Shown here in pieces: positions 11,442-22,520 of a stretch of DNA of 64,000 nt; position 1 is the first letter of the stretch, and every line of letters starts with the position of its first letter. This stretch comes from Burkholderiales bacterium. Its GTDB lineage: Bacteria; Pseudomonadota; Gammaproteobacteria; Burkholderiales; Burkholderiaceae_E. The position numbers were made by a program, and so were the translations under genes. The notes below the pieces were generated by a model. The model saw only the letters and a program-made list of their open reading frames with translations. It made no database searches and had not been told where the DNA came from. Location: contig QEVL01000017.1 in NCBI GenBank assembly GCA_003577305.1, positions 37,652 to 101,651 on the forward strand. Direction: 5' to 3'.

Positions 11442-12239
11442 ATGGCGGCGCGCCTGCTGTCCGAGCGCCGCGGTGCAGTGCTGCTGTTGCGCATCTCCAA
11501 CCCCGAAGCGCGCAACGCACTGCACCCCGACGTCTACCGCGACGGCGCGGCCGCGCTGCGCGCGGCCGGCGCAGACCACGGCGTGCGCGCCGTCGTCATC
11601 GCCGGCGAAGGCGAGCACTTCAGCGCCGGCGGCAACCTGCATCGCCTGCGCGAGAACCGCTCGGCCGAACCAGCGGTGCAGGCCGCCTCGATCGACCTGC
11701 TCGGCGCGTGGATCACGGCGATCCGCGACTGCCCGAAGCCGGTCATCGCATCGGTCGAGGGCGTGGCCGCCGGCGCAGGCTTCTCGCTGGCGCTCGCCTG
11801 CGACCTGCTCTTCGCCGCCGAAGACGCGCGCTTCGTCATGTCGTACGTGAAGGTCGGGCTCACCTGCGACGGCGGGGCCAGCCACTTCCTCGCGGCCCGC
11901 CTGCCCTACCCGCTCGCCTACGAACTGCTGGCCGGCGGCCAGCCGGTGGGTGCGCCACGCCTGCACGCGCTCGGGCTGGTGAACGCGCTGGCGCCGCGCG
12001 GCGAAGCGCTGGCGGCGGCGCTGGCGCGCGCATCCGAACTCGCCGAAGGGCCGGGGTTCGCGCTGGGCCGCATCAAGTCGCTGCTCGCGGCGCGCGAGCG
12101 CGAGGCGCTGCTCCATCAACTCGCGCGCGAGCGCGACGACTTCGTCGCGGCGCTGCATCACGACGACGGCGGCGAAGGCATCGAGGCCTTCCTCGCCAGG
12201 CGCCCGCCCCGCTTCAACCGCGAGGCGGGCGAGCGCTGA
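11442..12239 (+). CDS. Enoyl-CoA hydratase/isomerase family protein
   Basis: A 265-residue crotonase-fold protein. Recognisable parts are the N-terminal LLLRISNPEARNAL, the oxyanion-hole strand GEGEHFSAGGNL and the second block KPVIASVEGVAAGAGFSLALACDLLFA, followed by FVMSYVKVGLTCDGGASHFL. The residue equivalent to the second catalytic glutamate is not obvious; the segment reads VGLTCDGG, so an isomerase or another crotonase reaction is possible. It lies 4 nt after the 3-hydroxyacyl-CoA dehydrogenase and probably acts in the same acyl-CoA breakdown route. Confidence 0.9.
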   Translation: MAARLLSERRGAVLLLRISNPEARNALHPDVYRDGAAALRAAGADHGVRAVVIAGEGEHFSAGGNLHRLRENRSAEPAVQAASIDLLGAWITAIRDCPKPVIASVEGVAAGAGFSLALACDLLFAAEDARFVMSYVKVGLTCDGGASHFLAARLPYPLAYELLAGGQPVGAPRLHALGLVNALAPRGEALAAALARASELAEGPGFALGRIKSLLAAREREALLHQLARERDDFVAALHHDDGGEGIEAFLARRPPRFNREAGER

Positions 12240-12267
12240 GCGCGCCGTCCGGACGCACGGAGGACAC

Positions 12268-13351
12268 GTGGCAGATCGATCCACCGCCGACAGCGACACC
12301 GTCCACAGCGGCACCGTCGCGGTCCCCGAACGTCATCGCGTCGACGCCGATGCGCTGTCGCGCTGGCTGCGCGAGCACCTGCCCGGTTTCGCCGGGCCGC
12401 TCGCGATCGAGCTTCTCGAGGGCGGCCAGTCCAACCCGACCTACCGGCTGTCCACCCCGGGCACTGCGTACGTGATGCGCGCCAAACCCGGTCCGATCGC
12501 GAAGCTGCTGCCCTCCGCACACGCGATCGAGCGCGAATACCGGGTGCTCGCGGCGCTCGCCGGTCCCGGTGCCGCGCGTGCACGCGCTGTGCGAAGACGA
12601 ATCGGTGATCGGGCGCGCCTTCTACATCATGGAGTACGTCGAAGGCCGCGTGCTCTGGGAGCAGTCGCTGCCGGGCCTGCCGAACGCCGAGCGCAGCGCG
12701 ATCTACGACGAAATGAACCGGGTGATCGCCGCCCTGCACACGGTCGACTACGCGGCGATCGGGCTGGGCGACTTCGGCAAGCCCGGCAACTACTTCGCGC
12801 GCCAGATCGGCCGCTGGAGCCGGCAGTACCAGGCCTCGGAGACCGAGCCGATCGACGCGATGAACCGGCTGATCGACTGGCTGCCGCAGCACGTTCCGCC
12901 GGGCGACGAGACCTCGATCGTGCACGGCGACTTCCGGCTCGACAACCTGATCTTCGATCGCCGCGAGCCGCGCATCCGCGCGATCCTCGACTGGGAGCTG
13001 TCCACGCTCGGCCACCCGCTCGCCGATTTCTCGTACCACTGCATGGCCTGGCACATCGCACCGGGGCAGTTCCGCGGCATCGCCGGGCTCGACCACGCGG
13101 CGCTCGGCATTCCGGCCGAGCGCGACTACGTGCAGGCGTATTGCCGGCGCACCGGACGCGACGCACAGGCCACGCTGGCCCACTGGGATTTCTACCTCGC
13201 CTACAACATGTTCCGGCTCGCGGCGATCCTCCAGGGAATCATGAAGCGCGCGGTCGACGGCACGGCCTCGAGCGCGCAGGCAATCGAGGCGGGGCGCCGC
13301 GCGCGCCCGCTGGCCGAAATGGGATGGGAAATCGCGCAGCGCGTGCGCTGA
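12268..13351 (+). pseudogene. Frameshifted phosphotransferase family protein (ACAD10/11-like APH domain)
   Basis: Two frames together encode one aminoglycoside-phosphotransferase-fold protein of the type paired with acyl-CoA dehydrogenases. The first part (12268 to about 12564) gives LPGFAGPLAIELLEGGQSNP, TYRLSTPGTAYVMR and LLPSAHAIEREYRVLAALAG. The rest continues in another frame from about 12566 with PVPRVHALCEDESVIGRAFY, the Brenner-type catalytic IVHGDFRLDNLIF and the metal site AILDWELSTLGHPLADF. The break lies at 12562-12566, where GGT is followed by CCCGGTG; losing two bases from a GGCGTC-like sequence would explain it. It could be a real lesion or a base-calling error in a GC-rich spot. 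The GTG start at 12268 has GGAGGA close upstream. A GTG at 12569 would allow expression of the C-terminal catalytic part alone. Its neighbours are intact. Confidence 0.8.
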
Positions 13352-13367
13352 CACGGGAGGACACGCA

Positions 13368-14627
13368 ATGGACTTCGAATACTCGCCACGATGCCTCGAA
13401 CTGCGCCAGCGCCTGCTCGCCTTCATGGACGAGCACGTCTACCCGAACGAGCGCAGCTTCTACCAGGAGGTGTCGGCGAACCGGCGCGCCGGCAACGCGT
13501 GGATCCCGACGAAGCTCGTCGAGGAGCTCAAGCCGAAGGCGCGTGCCGCCGGCCTGTGGAACCTGTTCCTGCCGAAGTCCGCGCGGGTGCCCGAGGGGCT
13601 CTCCAACCTCGACTACGCGCCGCTGTGCGAGATCATGGGCCGCGTCACCTGGGCGCCGGAAGTCTTCAACTGCAACGCGCCCGACACCGGCAACATGGAG
13701 ACGCTCGAGCGCTACGCCAGCGAGCCGATCAAGCGCGCCTGGCTCGATCCGCTGCTCGCCGGCGAGATCCGCTCCGCCTTCGCGATGACCGAGCCGGCGG
13801 TCGCGTCCTCCGACGCCACCAACATCCAGGCGCGCATCGAGCGCCAGGGCGACCACTACCTGATCAACGGGCGCAAGTGGTGGACCTCCGGAGCGGGCGA
13901 CCCGCGCTGCAAGGTCTACATCTTCATGGGCAAGACCAACCCCGACGCGGGTCGCCACGAGCAGCAGTCGATGATCGTCGTGCCGGCCGACACCCCCGGG
14001 ATCACCGTCGTGCGGCCGCTGAACGTGTTCGGCTACGACGAGGCCCCGCACGGACACTGCGAGGTCGCGTTCGAGAACGTGCGCGTGCCGGTGGAAAACA
14101 TCCTGCTCGGCGAGGGGCGCGGCTTCGAGATCGCGCAAGGCCGGCTCGGCCCGGGGCGCATCCACCACTGCATGCGCTCGATCGGCGTGGCCGAGCGCGC
14201 ACTCGAGTTCATGTGCAGGCGGCTGTCGTCGCGCACCGCGTTCGGCAAGCCGATCTCGGCGCACAACGTCTGGCACGAACGCATCGCCGAGGCGCGCTGC
14301 ATGATCGACCAGGCGCGGCTGCTCACGCTGAAGGCGGCGTACATGATGGACACGGTCGGCAACAAGGTCGCCCGCACCGAGATCGCGATGATCAAGGTGG
14401 TCGCGCCGAACATCGCCTGCCAGGTCCTCGACTGGGCGATCCAGGCGCACGGCGGCGCCGGCGTCAGCGACGACTTCCCGCTCGCTTCGCTCTATGCGCA
14501 CCAGCGCACGCTGCGCCTGGCCGACGGGCCCGACGAGGTGCACCGCAACGCGATCGCCAGGCTCGAACTCGCGAAACACCTGCCGGTGCCCGGCGCCGCG
14601 CAGCCCCAGCCCGGGCGCAACGCCTGA
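13368..14627 (+). CDS. Acyl-CoA dehydrogenase family protein
   Basis: An FAD flavoprotein of 419 residues that introduces the alpha,beta double bond into acyl-CoA and passes electrons to ETF. It has the N-terminal helical domain, then the substrate/FAD stretch [17 protein letters not shown] and [15 protein letters not shown] in the middle beta domain. The C-terminal helical domain carries [30 protein letters not shown] and [15 protein letters not shown]. This subgroup (long-chain or ACAD11-like) is commonly adjacent to the phosphotransferase gene found just upstream. GGGAGGA ends 6 nt before the ATG. The exact chain-length preference cannot be told. Confidence 0.94.
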   Translation: MDFEYSPRCLELRQRLLAFMDEHVYPNERSFYQEVSANRRAGNAWIPTKLVEELKPKARAAGLWNLFLPKSARVPEGLSNLDYAPLCEIMGRVTWAPEVFNCNAPDTGNMETLERYASEPIKRAWLDPLLAGEIRSAFAMTEPAVASSDATNIQARIERQGDHYLINGRKWWTSGAGDPRCKVYIFMGKTNPDAGRHEQQSMIVVPADTPGITVVRPLNVFGYDEAPHGHCEVAFENVRVPVENILLGEGRGFEIAQGRLGPGRIHHCMRSIGVAERALEFMCRRLSSRTAFGKPISAHNVWHERIAEARCMIDQARLLTLKAAYMMDTVGNKVARTEIAMIKVVAPNIACQVLDWAIQAHGGAGVSDDFPLASLYAHQRTLRLADGPDEVHRNAIARLELAKHLPVPGAAQPQPGRNA

Positions 14628-14637
14628 GGGCCGCGGC

Positions 14638-15330
14638 ATGATCGACCTCTACACCTGGCCGACGCCCAACGGCCACAAGGTCCACATCATGCTCGAGGAG
14701 TGCCGCCTGCCCTACGCGGTGCATCCGGTGGACATCCGCGCGGGCGAGCAGTTCTCGCCGCGGTTCCTCGAGATCAGCCCGAACAACAAGATCCCGGCGA
14801 TCGTCGACAGCGACGGTCCCGACGGCCGGCCGATGTCGCTGTTCGAATCCGGTGCGATCCTCGTCTACCTCGCCGGCAAGACCGGCCGCCTCCTGCCACG
14901 CAGCACGCGCGGCAGGTACGAGGTGCTGCAGTGGCTGATGTTCCAGATGGGCGGCATCGGCCCGATGCTCGGGCAGGCGCACCACTTCCGCAAATACGCA
15001 CCCGAACCGATTCCGTACGCGATCGGGCGCTATACGAACGAGGCCAGGCGCCTGTACCGCGTGCTCGACCGGCGGCTCGAAGCGACCGGCGCCTTCCTCG
15101 GCGGACGTCATTACTCGATCGCCGACATCGCGACCTGGCCGTGGGTGCGTTCGCACGCCAGCCAGGGCATCGACCTGGCAGACTTTCCGGGCGTGAAGCG
15201 GTGGTACGAGGCGATCGGCGTACGCGCTGCAGTGGTGCGCGCACTCGCGGTGCTGGCAGACCAGCGCCAGCCGATCGACGACAAGGCACGCGAGAACCTG
15301 TTCGGAGCCACTCAATACGCACGGCGCTGA
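14638..15330 (+). CDS. yfcG: YfcG-type glutathione S-transferase / disulfide-bond oxidoreductase
   Basis: A 230-residue Nu-class GST closely resembling E. coli YfcG, which reduces disulfides using glutathione rather than conjugating it. Matching blocks are MIDLYTWPTPNGHKVHIMLE, ISPNNKIPAIVD, LFESGAILVYLAGKTG, QMGGIGPMLGQAHHF, YSIADIATWPWV and a final conserved FPGVKRWYEAI. The Thr/Asn pair in the TPNGHK segment is the YfcG active-site signature and replaces the catalytic Tyr/Ser of other GSTs. It follows the acyl-CoA dehydrogenase by 10 nt, so it is probably the last gene of that run. Confidence 0.92.
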   Translation: MIDLYTWPTPNGHKVHIMLEECRLPYAVHPVDIRAGEQFSPRFLEISPNNKIPAIVDSDGPDGRPMSLFESGAILVYLAGKTGRLLPRSTRGRYEVLQWLMFQMGGIGPMLGQAHHFRKYAPEPIPYAIGRYTNEARRLYRVLDRRLEATGAFLGGRHYSIADIATWPWVRSHASQGIDLADFPGVKRWYEAIGVRAAVVRALAVLADQRQPIDDKARENLFGATQYARR

Positions 15331-15362
15331 ACGTCCGGGCGCGACGGCGCGCTGGAGAGGCG

Positions 15363-15827
15363 CTACTGAAGCGTTTCCCTGGCGGCCGCGGGCAGCGGGA
15401 ACGAAAACACGTCGATGCCCTCCTCCTCGAGCGCGGCACGCTGCTCGCGGGTGGCCACGCCGCGGATGCCGCGCTCCGGGGCTTCCTCGTAGTGGATACG
15501 CCGGGCCTCGTCGGCGAAGCGCTCGCCGACGTCTTCGGTGTTCTCGGCAAGATGGCGCGCCATTTTCATCCACAGCGCCTGCAACTGCTGCGGCGTGGGC
15601 ATCGCCGCGGCGACCGTGCCGGGCGCGGGCTGCACCGTTTCGGGCCGCGGCCCGGCAGCCGAGGACAGGTTCAGGCGCGGCGCGCTCGGCATCCGGCGCA
15701 CCGTGCGGCTGGCGCAGACCGGGCATTCGACGAGTCCGCGCGCGAGCTGCTCGTCGAACGCCTGCGTCGACGCGAACCAGCCCTCGAAACGGTGGTCGTG
15801 CTCGCAGGCGAGATCGAAGACTTTCAT
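15363..15827 (-). CDS. DUF1178 family protein
   Basis: A 154-residue member of DUF1178, of unknown function and widespread in alpha- and betaproteobacteria. The N-terminus MKVFDLACEHDHRFEGWF with CPVCAS about 35 residues in forms a small zinc-ribbon-like unit (Cys8/His10 and Cys35-X2-Cys38). The middle is a Pro/Ala linker, and the C-terminal half carries HLAENTEDVGERFADEAR and GIRGVATREQRAALEEEGID, the family's most conserved portion. It converges on the YfcG-type GST. No operon partner. Confidence 0.9.
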   Translation of the reverse strand: MKVFDLACEHDHRFEGWFASTQAFDEQLARGLVECPVCASRTVRRMPSAPRLNLSSAAGPRPETVQPAPGTVAAAMPTPQQLQALWMKMARHLAENTEDVGERFADEARRIHYEEAPERGIRGVATREQRAALEEEGIDVFSFPLPAAARETLQ

Positions 15828-15939
15828 GTCGAGGTCCCTCGATCGGTATTGTACGTGCCGAACGGGCCGTCTGCGCGTGCGCTGCCCGGACCGCCCGCGC
15901 CCGATCGCGTGGGCCGGGCGCTGATAGAATCGGCCGCAC

Positions 15940-15975
15940 CTGCTGCACCTGCCGCGCCTGCTGCACCTGCCGCCC
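15940..15975. repeat. Two tandem copies of an 18-bp unit
   Basis: CTGCTGCACCTGCCGCGC is repeated head to tail with one mismatch in the last bases, in the gap before mnmH. It may be a slippage product of local codon-like sequence. A TAGAAT hexamer with a TG one base before it (extended -10 form) lies just upstream at 15925-15930 and could be the mnmH promoter. Confidence 0.5.
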
Positions 15976-16012
15976 GCGACCGACGCCCGGCGCGGGCGCC
16001 CGCGTTGCCCCG

Positions 16013-17128
16013 ATGAGAGACCCGCTGCTGCTCCCGATCGACGAGGTCGTCGTTCGGCTCGACGGCTTCGACGCGATCGTCGACGCGCGCAGCCCGTCCG
16101 AGTTCGCCGAAGACCACCTGCCCGGTGCGCTCAACGCGCCGGTGCTCGACGACGCGCAGCGCGCGCAGGTCGGCACGATCCACAAGCAGCACTCGGCATT
16201 CGAAGCGCGCCGCGCCGGCGCCGCGATCGTCGCGCGCAACATCGGTTCGCTGATCGAGCGCCTGTTCGCCGATCGTCCGCACGACTGGCGCCCGTTGGTG
16301 TACTGCTGGCGCGGCGGCAACCGTTCCGGCGCGCTGGCCACCGTGTTCGCGCGCATCGGCTGGCGCACCTCGGTGATCGACGGGGGCTATCGCGCGTTCC
16401 GGCGCCGGGTGCTCGACGACCTCGCCCGCTGGCCTGCCGGGCTCAGCCTGCGCGTGCTGGCCGGTCGCACGGGCACCGGCAAGAGCCTGGTGCTGCAGCG
16501 CCTGGCCGCGGCCGGCGCGCAGGTGCTCGACCTCGAGGCGATCGCGCGTCACCGCGGCTCGGTGCTCGGCCCGATGCCCGATGCGCCCCAACCGTCGCAA
16601 AAGGGCTTCGAGACCGGCCTGTGGGACGCGATCCGCCGCTTCGACCCTGCGCGCCCGGTGTTCGTCGAATCCGAGAGCCGCCGCGTGGGCCACTGCCACG
16701 TGCCCGACGCGCTGATCGCCGCGATGCGCTCGGCGCACTGCATCCGGCTCGATGCGCGCCTGCCGGTGCGTGCCGCGCTGCTGCTGCGCGAGTACCGCCA
16801 TTTCGTCGACGACCCTGCGCTGCTCTTCGAGCGCCTCGGGCGGCTCGCGCCGCTGCACGGCAGCCGCCAGATCGAAGCGTGGAAGACGATGGCCGAGGCG
16901 GGCCGCTGGGAAGACTTCGTCGAGTCGATGCTCGCGCAGCACTACGACCCGGCCTACGACCGTTCGATGAGGCGCAACTACCTTCGGATCGACGAGGCGC
17001 AGTCGGTCGACGTGGCCGGCGCCGACGAGGCTGCGCTGGACCGGGCGGCGCGGCGCATCCTGGAGCTCGGCGAGCCTGCGATCGCGCTCAGCGCCCCTCG
17101 GCGCGCGCCAGGCGCTCCGGATGGCTGA
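16013..17128 (+). CDS. mnmH: tRNA 2-selenouridine synthase MnmH (SelU/YbbB)
   Basis: MnmH replaces sulfur by selenium, via a geranylated intermediate, at the wobble 2-thiouridine of Glu, Gln and Lys tRNAs using selenophosphate. The 371-residue protein has an N-terminal rhodanese domain with DARSPSEFAEDHLPGALN and the catalytic loop VYCWRGGNRSGAL (Cys98). A P-loop domain follows, beginning AGRTGTGKS (150-158), with GSVLGPMPDAPQPSQKGFE and FVESESRRVG. Both are diagnostic of the family. Its presence implies a selenophosphate synthetase (selD) elsewhere. The 3' end overlaps the convergent ppiD by 41 bp. Confidence 0.95.
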   Translation: MRDPLLLPIDEVVVRLDGFDAIVDARSPSEFAEDHLPGALNAPVLDDAQRAQVGTIHKQHSAFEARRAGAAIVARNIGSLIERLFADRPHDWRPLVYCWRGGNRSGALATVFARIGWRTSVIDGGYRAFRRRVLDDLARWPAGLSLRVLAGRTGTGKSLVLQRLAAAGAQVLDLEAIARHRGSVLGPMPDAPQPSQKGFETGLWDAIRRFDPARPVFVESESRRVGHCHVPDALIAAMRSAHCIRLDARLPVRAALLLREYRHFVDDPALLFERLGRLAPLHGSRQIEAWKTMAEAGRWEDFVESMLAQHYDPAYDRSMRRNYLRIDEAQSVDVAGADEAALDRAARRILELGEPAIALSAPRRAPGAPDG

Positions 17129-19004
17129 CGACCTTCGAGCGCGCCTTCACCGATTCGAGATAATCGCCCAGCGCCTGCTGCGCGTAGACCTGCTGCAACT
17201 GCTGCCGATAGGTGTCGCGCCGCTGGGCCACCTGCGCCGCATCGGGCAGGTTCACCCTCGTGAGCTGGTAGATCGCGTAGCCGCGTTCGCCCAGATCGGC
17301 GCCGACGAACGCGGGCAGGGGTTCGGCAGGCGCACCGAACACCGCGTCGATCGCGGCCGCCGGCATCGCCTCGCTCGGCGCGCGCGTGACCGTGCGCGAG
17401 GCCGACAGGCCGGCGGGCGCCTCACCCGCGCGCAGCGCCTTCAACCGCGCCTCGCCGGCCTGCACCGCCAGCTTGTGCGCCTCCTCGTTCACCACCCGCT
17501 CGCGCACCTGCGCCTTGACCGTCTCGAACGGCTCGCGCCGCGCCGGCCGATGCTCGACGACGCGCGCCGAAACCAGGGTGTTGCCGCCCACGTCGACTGC
17601 CTCGGTATTGCGCCTGGTCGCGATCGAGTCGGCGCTGAACAGCGCGGCGAGCAGGCGCGGGTTGTTCAGCGGATGCTCGCGAGGCAGCTTCGGGTTGCCC
17701 GAGCGGGTCACCTCGTCGGCGCTCTGCACCTGCAGCCCGAAGCGCTGCGCGGCCGGCGTGAGCGAGTCGGCCTGCTCGTAGACCAGGTTGCTGAAAGTCT
17801 CGGCCGCGTCTGCGAAGCGCGCAGCTGCCTTCTGCGCGCGGATCTCGCCCTCGATCGAGGCGCGCACCGATTCGAAGTCGCGCTGCGCGGCCGGCTTCAC
17901 CTGCGTGAGCCTGATGATGTGGAAGCCGAACTCCGATTCCACCACGCCGCTGGTCTCGCCCTCCTTCAGCGCGAACGCCGCGTCGGCGAAGGGCTTGACC
18001 ATGGTGTCGCGGGTGAACAAACCAAGATCGCCGCCCGAGGCCGCCGAACCGGGATCCTGTGATTCGGCCTTCGCCAGCGTCGCGAAATCGGCGCCCGCCT
18101 TCAGTTTCGCGAGCAGTTCCTCGGCCCGGGTGCGCGCCGCGTTCTTCTGTTCCTCGCTCGCCCCCGCTTCGACCTTGACCAGGATGTGGCTCGCACGACG
18201 CTCTTCCGGCGTGCCGTAGCGTGCCTTGTTCTGCTCGTAGTAGGCGCGCGCATCCGCCTCCGGCACCTCGATCTGCCTGGCCACCGCGTCGCCCGAAAGC
18301 ACCAGGTATTCGACGCGCGCGTTCTCGGGCACCTCGAATGCCCGGGCGTTGCGCTCGTACCAGGCGAGCAGCTGCTCGTCGCCAGGATTCACTTTCGACG
18401 CGTAGTCGGCGGTGCGAAACAGCAGCTCGCGCACCTCGCGCGTCTGCTCGCCCAGCGCGATCATGCGATCGACCAGCGAAGCCGGTACGAAGGCCGTCTG
18501 CGAGATCGCCTCGGGCAGCGCCTGCAGCGCCAGGTCGCTGCGCATTTCGCTCTCGAACATCTGTTCGCTCTTGCCCTGCGAACGCAGCAGTTGCCGGTAG
18601 CGGTCGATGTCGAACTTGCCGTCGCTGCCGACGAGGCCGGGAATCGCGCCGATCGCACGGCGCAACTGCTCATCGGACACCGCGATGCGCTTGTCGATCG
18701 CCTCGGCGAGCAGCACGCGCTGTGCGATCAGCCCGTCGAGGATCCGCGCGCGCGCGGCGTCGTTGTCGAGCATCGACGAATCGAAGCGTTCGCCCAGCAT
18801 CTGGCGCAACTGCTCGATCTGGCGGCGGTGGGCGAGCTCGTATTCCTGCCTGCTGATCCTGCTCGAGCCGACGCTGGCCACCGTGTCGTCGTCGGCGAAG
18901 AACTTCTCGTAGCCCTGGATGCCGAAGAACGCGAATGCCGGAAAGATCAGCACGAGCAACAGGAACTGCATCAGCCGTTGGTGTTTCCTGACCGAGTCGA
19001 ACAT
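17088..19004 (-). CDS. ppiD: Periplasmic folding chaperone / peptidyl-prolyl isomerase PpiD
   Basis: PpiD is an inner-membrane-anchored periplasmic chaperone near the Sec translocon. The 638-residue product begins with a short cytoplasmic tail, a single membrane helix (about residues 12-31, FLLLVLIFPAFAFFGIQG), then a SurA-like N domain with the ISRQEYELAHRRQIEQLRQM start. A parvulin domain (about 262-366) includes ASHILVKVEAG and DLGLFTRDTMVKPFADAAF and ends FGFHIIRLTQ, followed by a C-terminal SurA-like part. The position downstream of hup and two tRNAs is the usual betaproteobacterial one. A terminator lies between tRNA-Asp and this gene, so it likely has its own promoter. Confidence 0.95.
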   Translation of the reverse strand: MFDSVRKHQRLMQFLLLVLIFPAFAFFGIQGYEKFFADDDTVASVGSSRISRQEYELAHRRQIEQLRQMLGERFDSSMLDNDAARARILDGLIAQRVLLAEAIDKRIAVSDEQLRRAIGAIPGLVGSDGKFDIDRYRQLLRSQGKSEQMFESEMRSDLALQALPEAISQTAFVPASLVDRMIALGEQTREVRELLFRTADYASKVNPGDEQLLAWYERNARAFEVPENARVEYLVLSGDAVARQIEVPEADARAYYEQNKARYGTPEERRASHILVKVEAGASEEQKNAARTRAEELLAKLKAGADFATLAKAESQDPGSAASGGDLGLFTRDTMVKPFADAAFALKEGETSGVVESEFGFHIIRLTQVKPAAQRDFESVRASIEGEIRAQKAAARFADAAETFSNLVYEQADSLTPAAQRFGLQVQSADEVTRSGNPKLPREHPLNNPRLLAALFSADSIATRRNTEAVDVGGNTLVSARVVEHRPARREPFETVKAQVRERVVNEEAHKLAVQAGEARLKALRAGEAPAGLSASRTVTRAPSEAMPAAAIDAVFGAPAEPLPAFVGADLGERGYAIYQLTRVNLPDAAQVAQRRDTYRQQLQQVYAQQALGDYLESVKARSKVVSHPERLARAEGR

Positions 19005-19031
19005 GCGCGCCTGCCAGATGGAAGCCGGATT

Positions 19032-19062
19032 GAAAAAAAAGGGCGAACTCTCGTTCGCCCTT
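19032..19062 (-). terminator. Intrinsic terminator of the tRNA-Val/tRNA-Asp transcript
   Basis: Read leftward, AAGGGCGAAC, a 4-nt loop, and GTTCGCCCTT form a 10-bp stem followed by a run of eight Ts. It lies 7 nt beyond the tRNA-Asp 3' end and before ppiD. Confidence 0.85.
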
Positions 19063-19069
19063 CGGGTGT

Positions 19070-19146
19070 TGGCGGAGTGGACGGGACTCGAACCCGCGAC
19101 CCCCGGCGTGACAGGCCGGTATTCTAACCGACTGAACTACCACTCC
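19070..19146 (-). tRNA. tRNA-Asp (GTC)
   Basis: A 77-nt cloverleaf with encoded CCA. The acceptor stem GGAGTGG pairs with CCACTCC, the anticodon loop reads CTGTCAC (anticodon GUC), and the T loop is GGTTCGAGTCC. It shares a transcript with tRNA-Val and ends just before a strong terminator. Confidence 0.97.
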
Positions 19147-19200
19147 TGATGCATCGGTCGCACTGCCTCTTCGCTCGTCTTCGTCACGTCGCCCGGCGGC

Positions 19201-19276
19201 TGGTGGGTGCTGAGAGGTTCGAACTCCCGACCTACGCCTTGTAAGGGCGCCGCTCTGCCAGCTGAGCTAAGCACCC
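19201..19276 (-). tRNA. tRNA-Val (TAC)
   Basis: A 76-nt cloverleaf with encoded CCA. The acceptor stem GGGTGCT pairs with AGCACCC, the D loop is AGCTGGCA, the anticodon loop CTTACAA gives anticodon UAC, and the T arm is GGGAGTTCGAACCTCTC. It lies 54 nt upstream of tRNA-Asp on the same strand. Confidence 0.97.
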
Positions 19277-19367
19277 CCGATCAGGGCACCGTTCGCGGGC
19301 CGGTTGCGCCCCGGCACGTCGCTGGAGCCTGCCTCCACGCGTCGATCGATGCGCAGCGAAGTCTTTG

Positions 19368-19397
19368 ATTATATACGAGCTGCGGACTGCGGATCAA
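19368..19397 (-). promoter_or_regulatory. Promoter of the tRNA-Val/tRNA-Asp transcript
   Basis: Read leftward, TTGATC (19397-19392) and an exact TATAAT (19373-19368) are separated by 18 nt. They sit between the hup stop codon and tRNA-Val, with the start site about 85 nt ahead of the tRNA. Confidence 0.55.
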
Positions 19398-19419
19398 CCG
19401 GCCGCATCCGCGGCGCCGC

Positions 19420-19692
19420 TCAATTGATTGCGTCTTTCAGCGCCTTGCCCGGGCGGAACTTCGGCACCTTCGCCGCCTTGATGCGGATCGTCGCGCCGGT
19501 GCGCGGGTTGCGGCCGCTGCGCGCGGCGCGCTTGCCCACCGCAAAGGTGCCGAACCCGACCAGCGTCACGGTGCCGCCCTTGCGCAGCGTCGTGCGCACT
19601 GCGCCGACCAGTGCATCGAGCGCGCGACCCGCGGCGGCCTTGGAGATGTCGGCCTGCTTCGCGATGTGGTCGATCAGTTCGGTCTTGTTCAC
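19420..19692 (-). CDS. hupB: DNA-binding protein HU-beta
   Basis: HU is a small nucleoid protein that bends and compacts DNA. The 90-residue length and sequence are canonical: [20 protein letters not shown], then [18 protein letters not shown], the DNA-arm [12 protein letters not shown] with the conserved intercalating Pro, and the C-terminal [16 protein letters not shown]. The GTG at 19692 is chosen because it is where the family begins and a GGGGG-rich ribosome site lies upstream; the open frame continues further but its extra residues are not HU. The gene lies downstream of lon, the standard proteobacterial order, with its own promoter at 19794-19822. Confidence 0.97.
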   Translation of the reverse strand: MNKTELIDHIAKQADISKAAAGRALDALVGAVRTTLRKGGTVTLVGFGTFAVGKRAARSGRNPRTGATIRIKAAKVPKFRPGKALKDAIN

Positions 19693-19793
19693 GGAAAGCC
19701 CCCTCACTGCGGATTTGTGCTGGACGCGCGCGGCACTGCGCGCTTCGGGTCTTGCTGGATGTTGCGGCCGCTGGCGCGGCAAGGCGGAGCCGT

Positions 19794-19822
19794 ATTAAAT
19801 CGCCGGGCCCGGCGAGTGTCAA
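19794..19822 (-). promoter_or_regulatory. Sigma-70 promoter of hup
   Basis: Read leftward, an exact TTGACA (19822-19817) and TTTAAT (19799-19794, 5 of 6 bases) lie 17 nt apart. This is the best sigma-70 match in the window and implies a leader of about 95 nt. Confidence 0.7.
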
Positions 19823-19880
19823 GCCGAGCCGCGGCGATGAGAACGGCCGTTTTTCCTCTGTACGAGCGTCGTGTTCCCTG

Positions 19881-22298
<2,418 letters not shown>

Positions 22299-22520
22299 GT
22301 GCACCTCCCGGCCGATGTTGCGCCTCCAGCGGGGATTTCAAGCTTCTGCGGCCGAGGATACGACGTTTCGGGCTGCGAGCCCGTGCAGCGGCGTTCCGGC
22401 GTGGGGCGAATCGGCAACGCACGCGGCCGGCGGCGCCTGCGCGCGCCCGCCGGCGCCGCGCGCAATGCCGGCGATCTTCGGCGAACGGGGGCCGATCGGG
22501 TCGCGATCGACTGCGATGCG

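Noticed and set aside
22312..22342. CTTGAAA upstream of lon as a heat-shock (sigma-32) -35
   Set aside because: The nearest -10 match (CAACATCG) would start transcription inside the ribosome site of lon, so the arrangement does not work.
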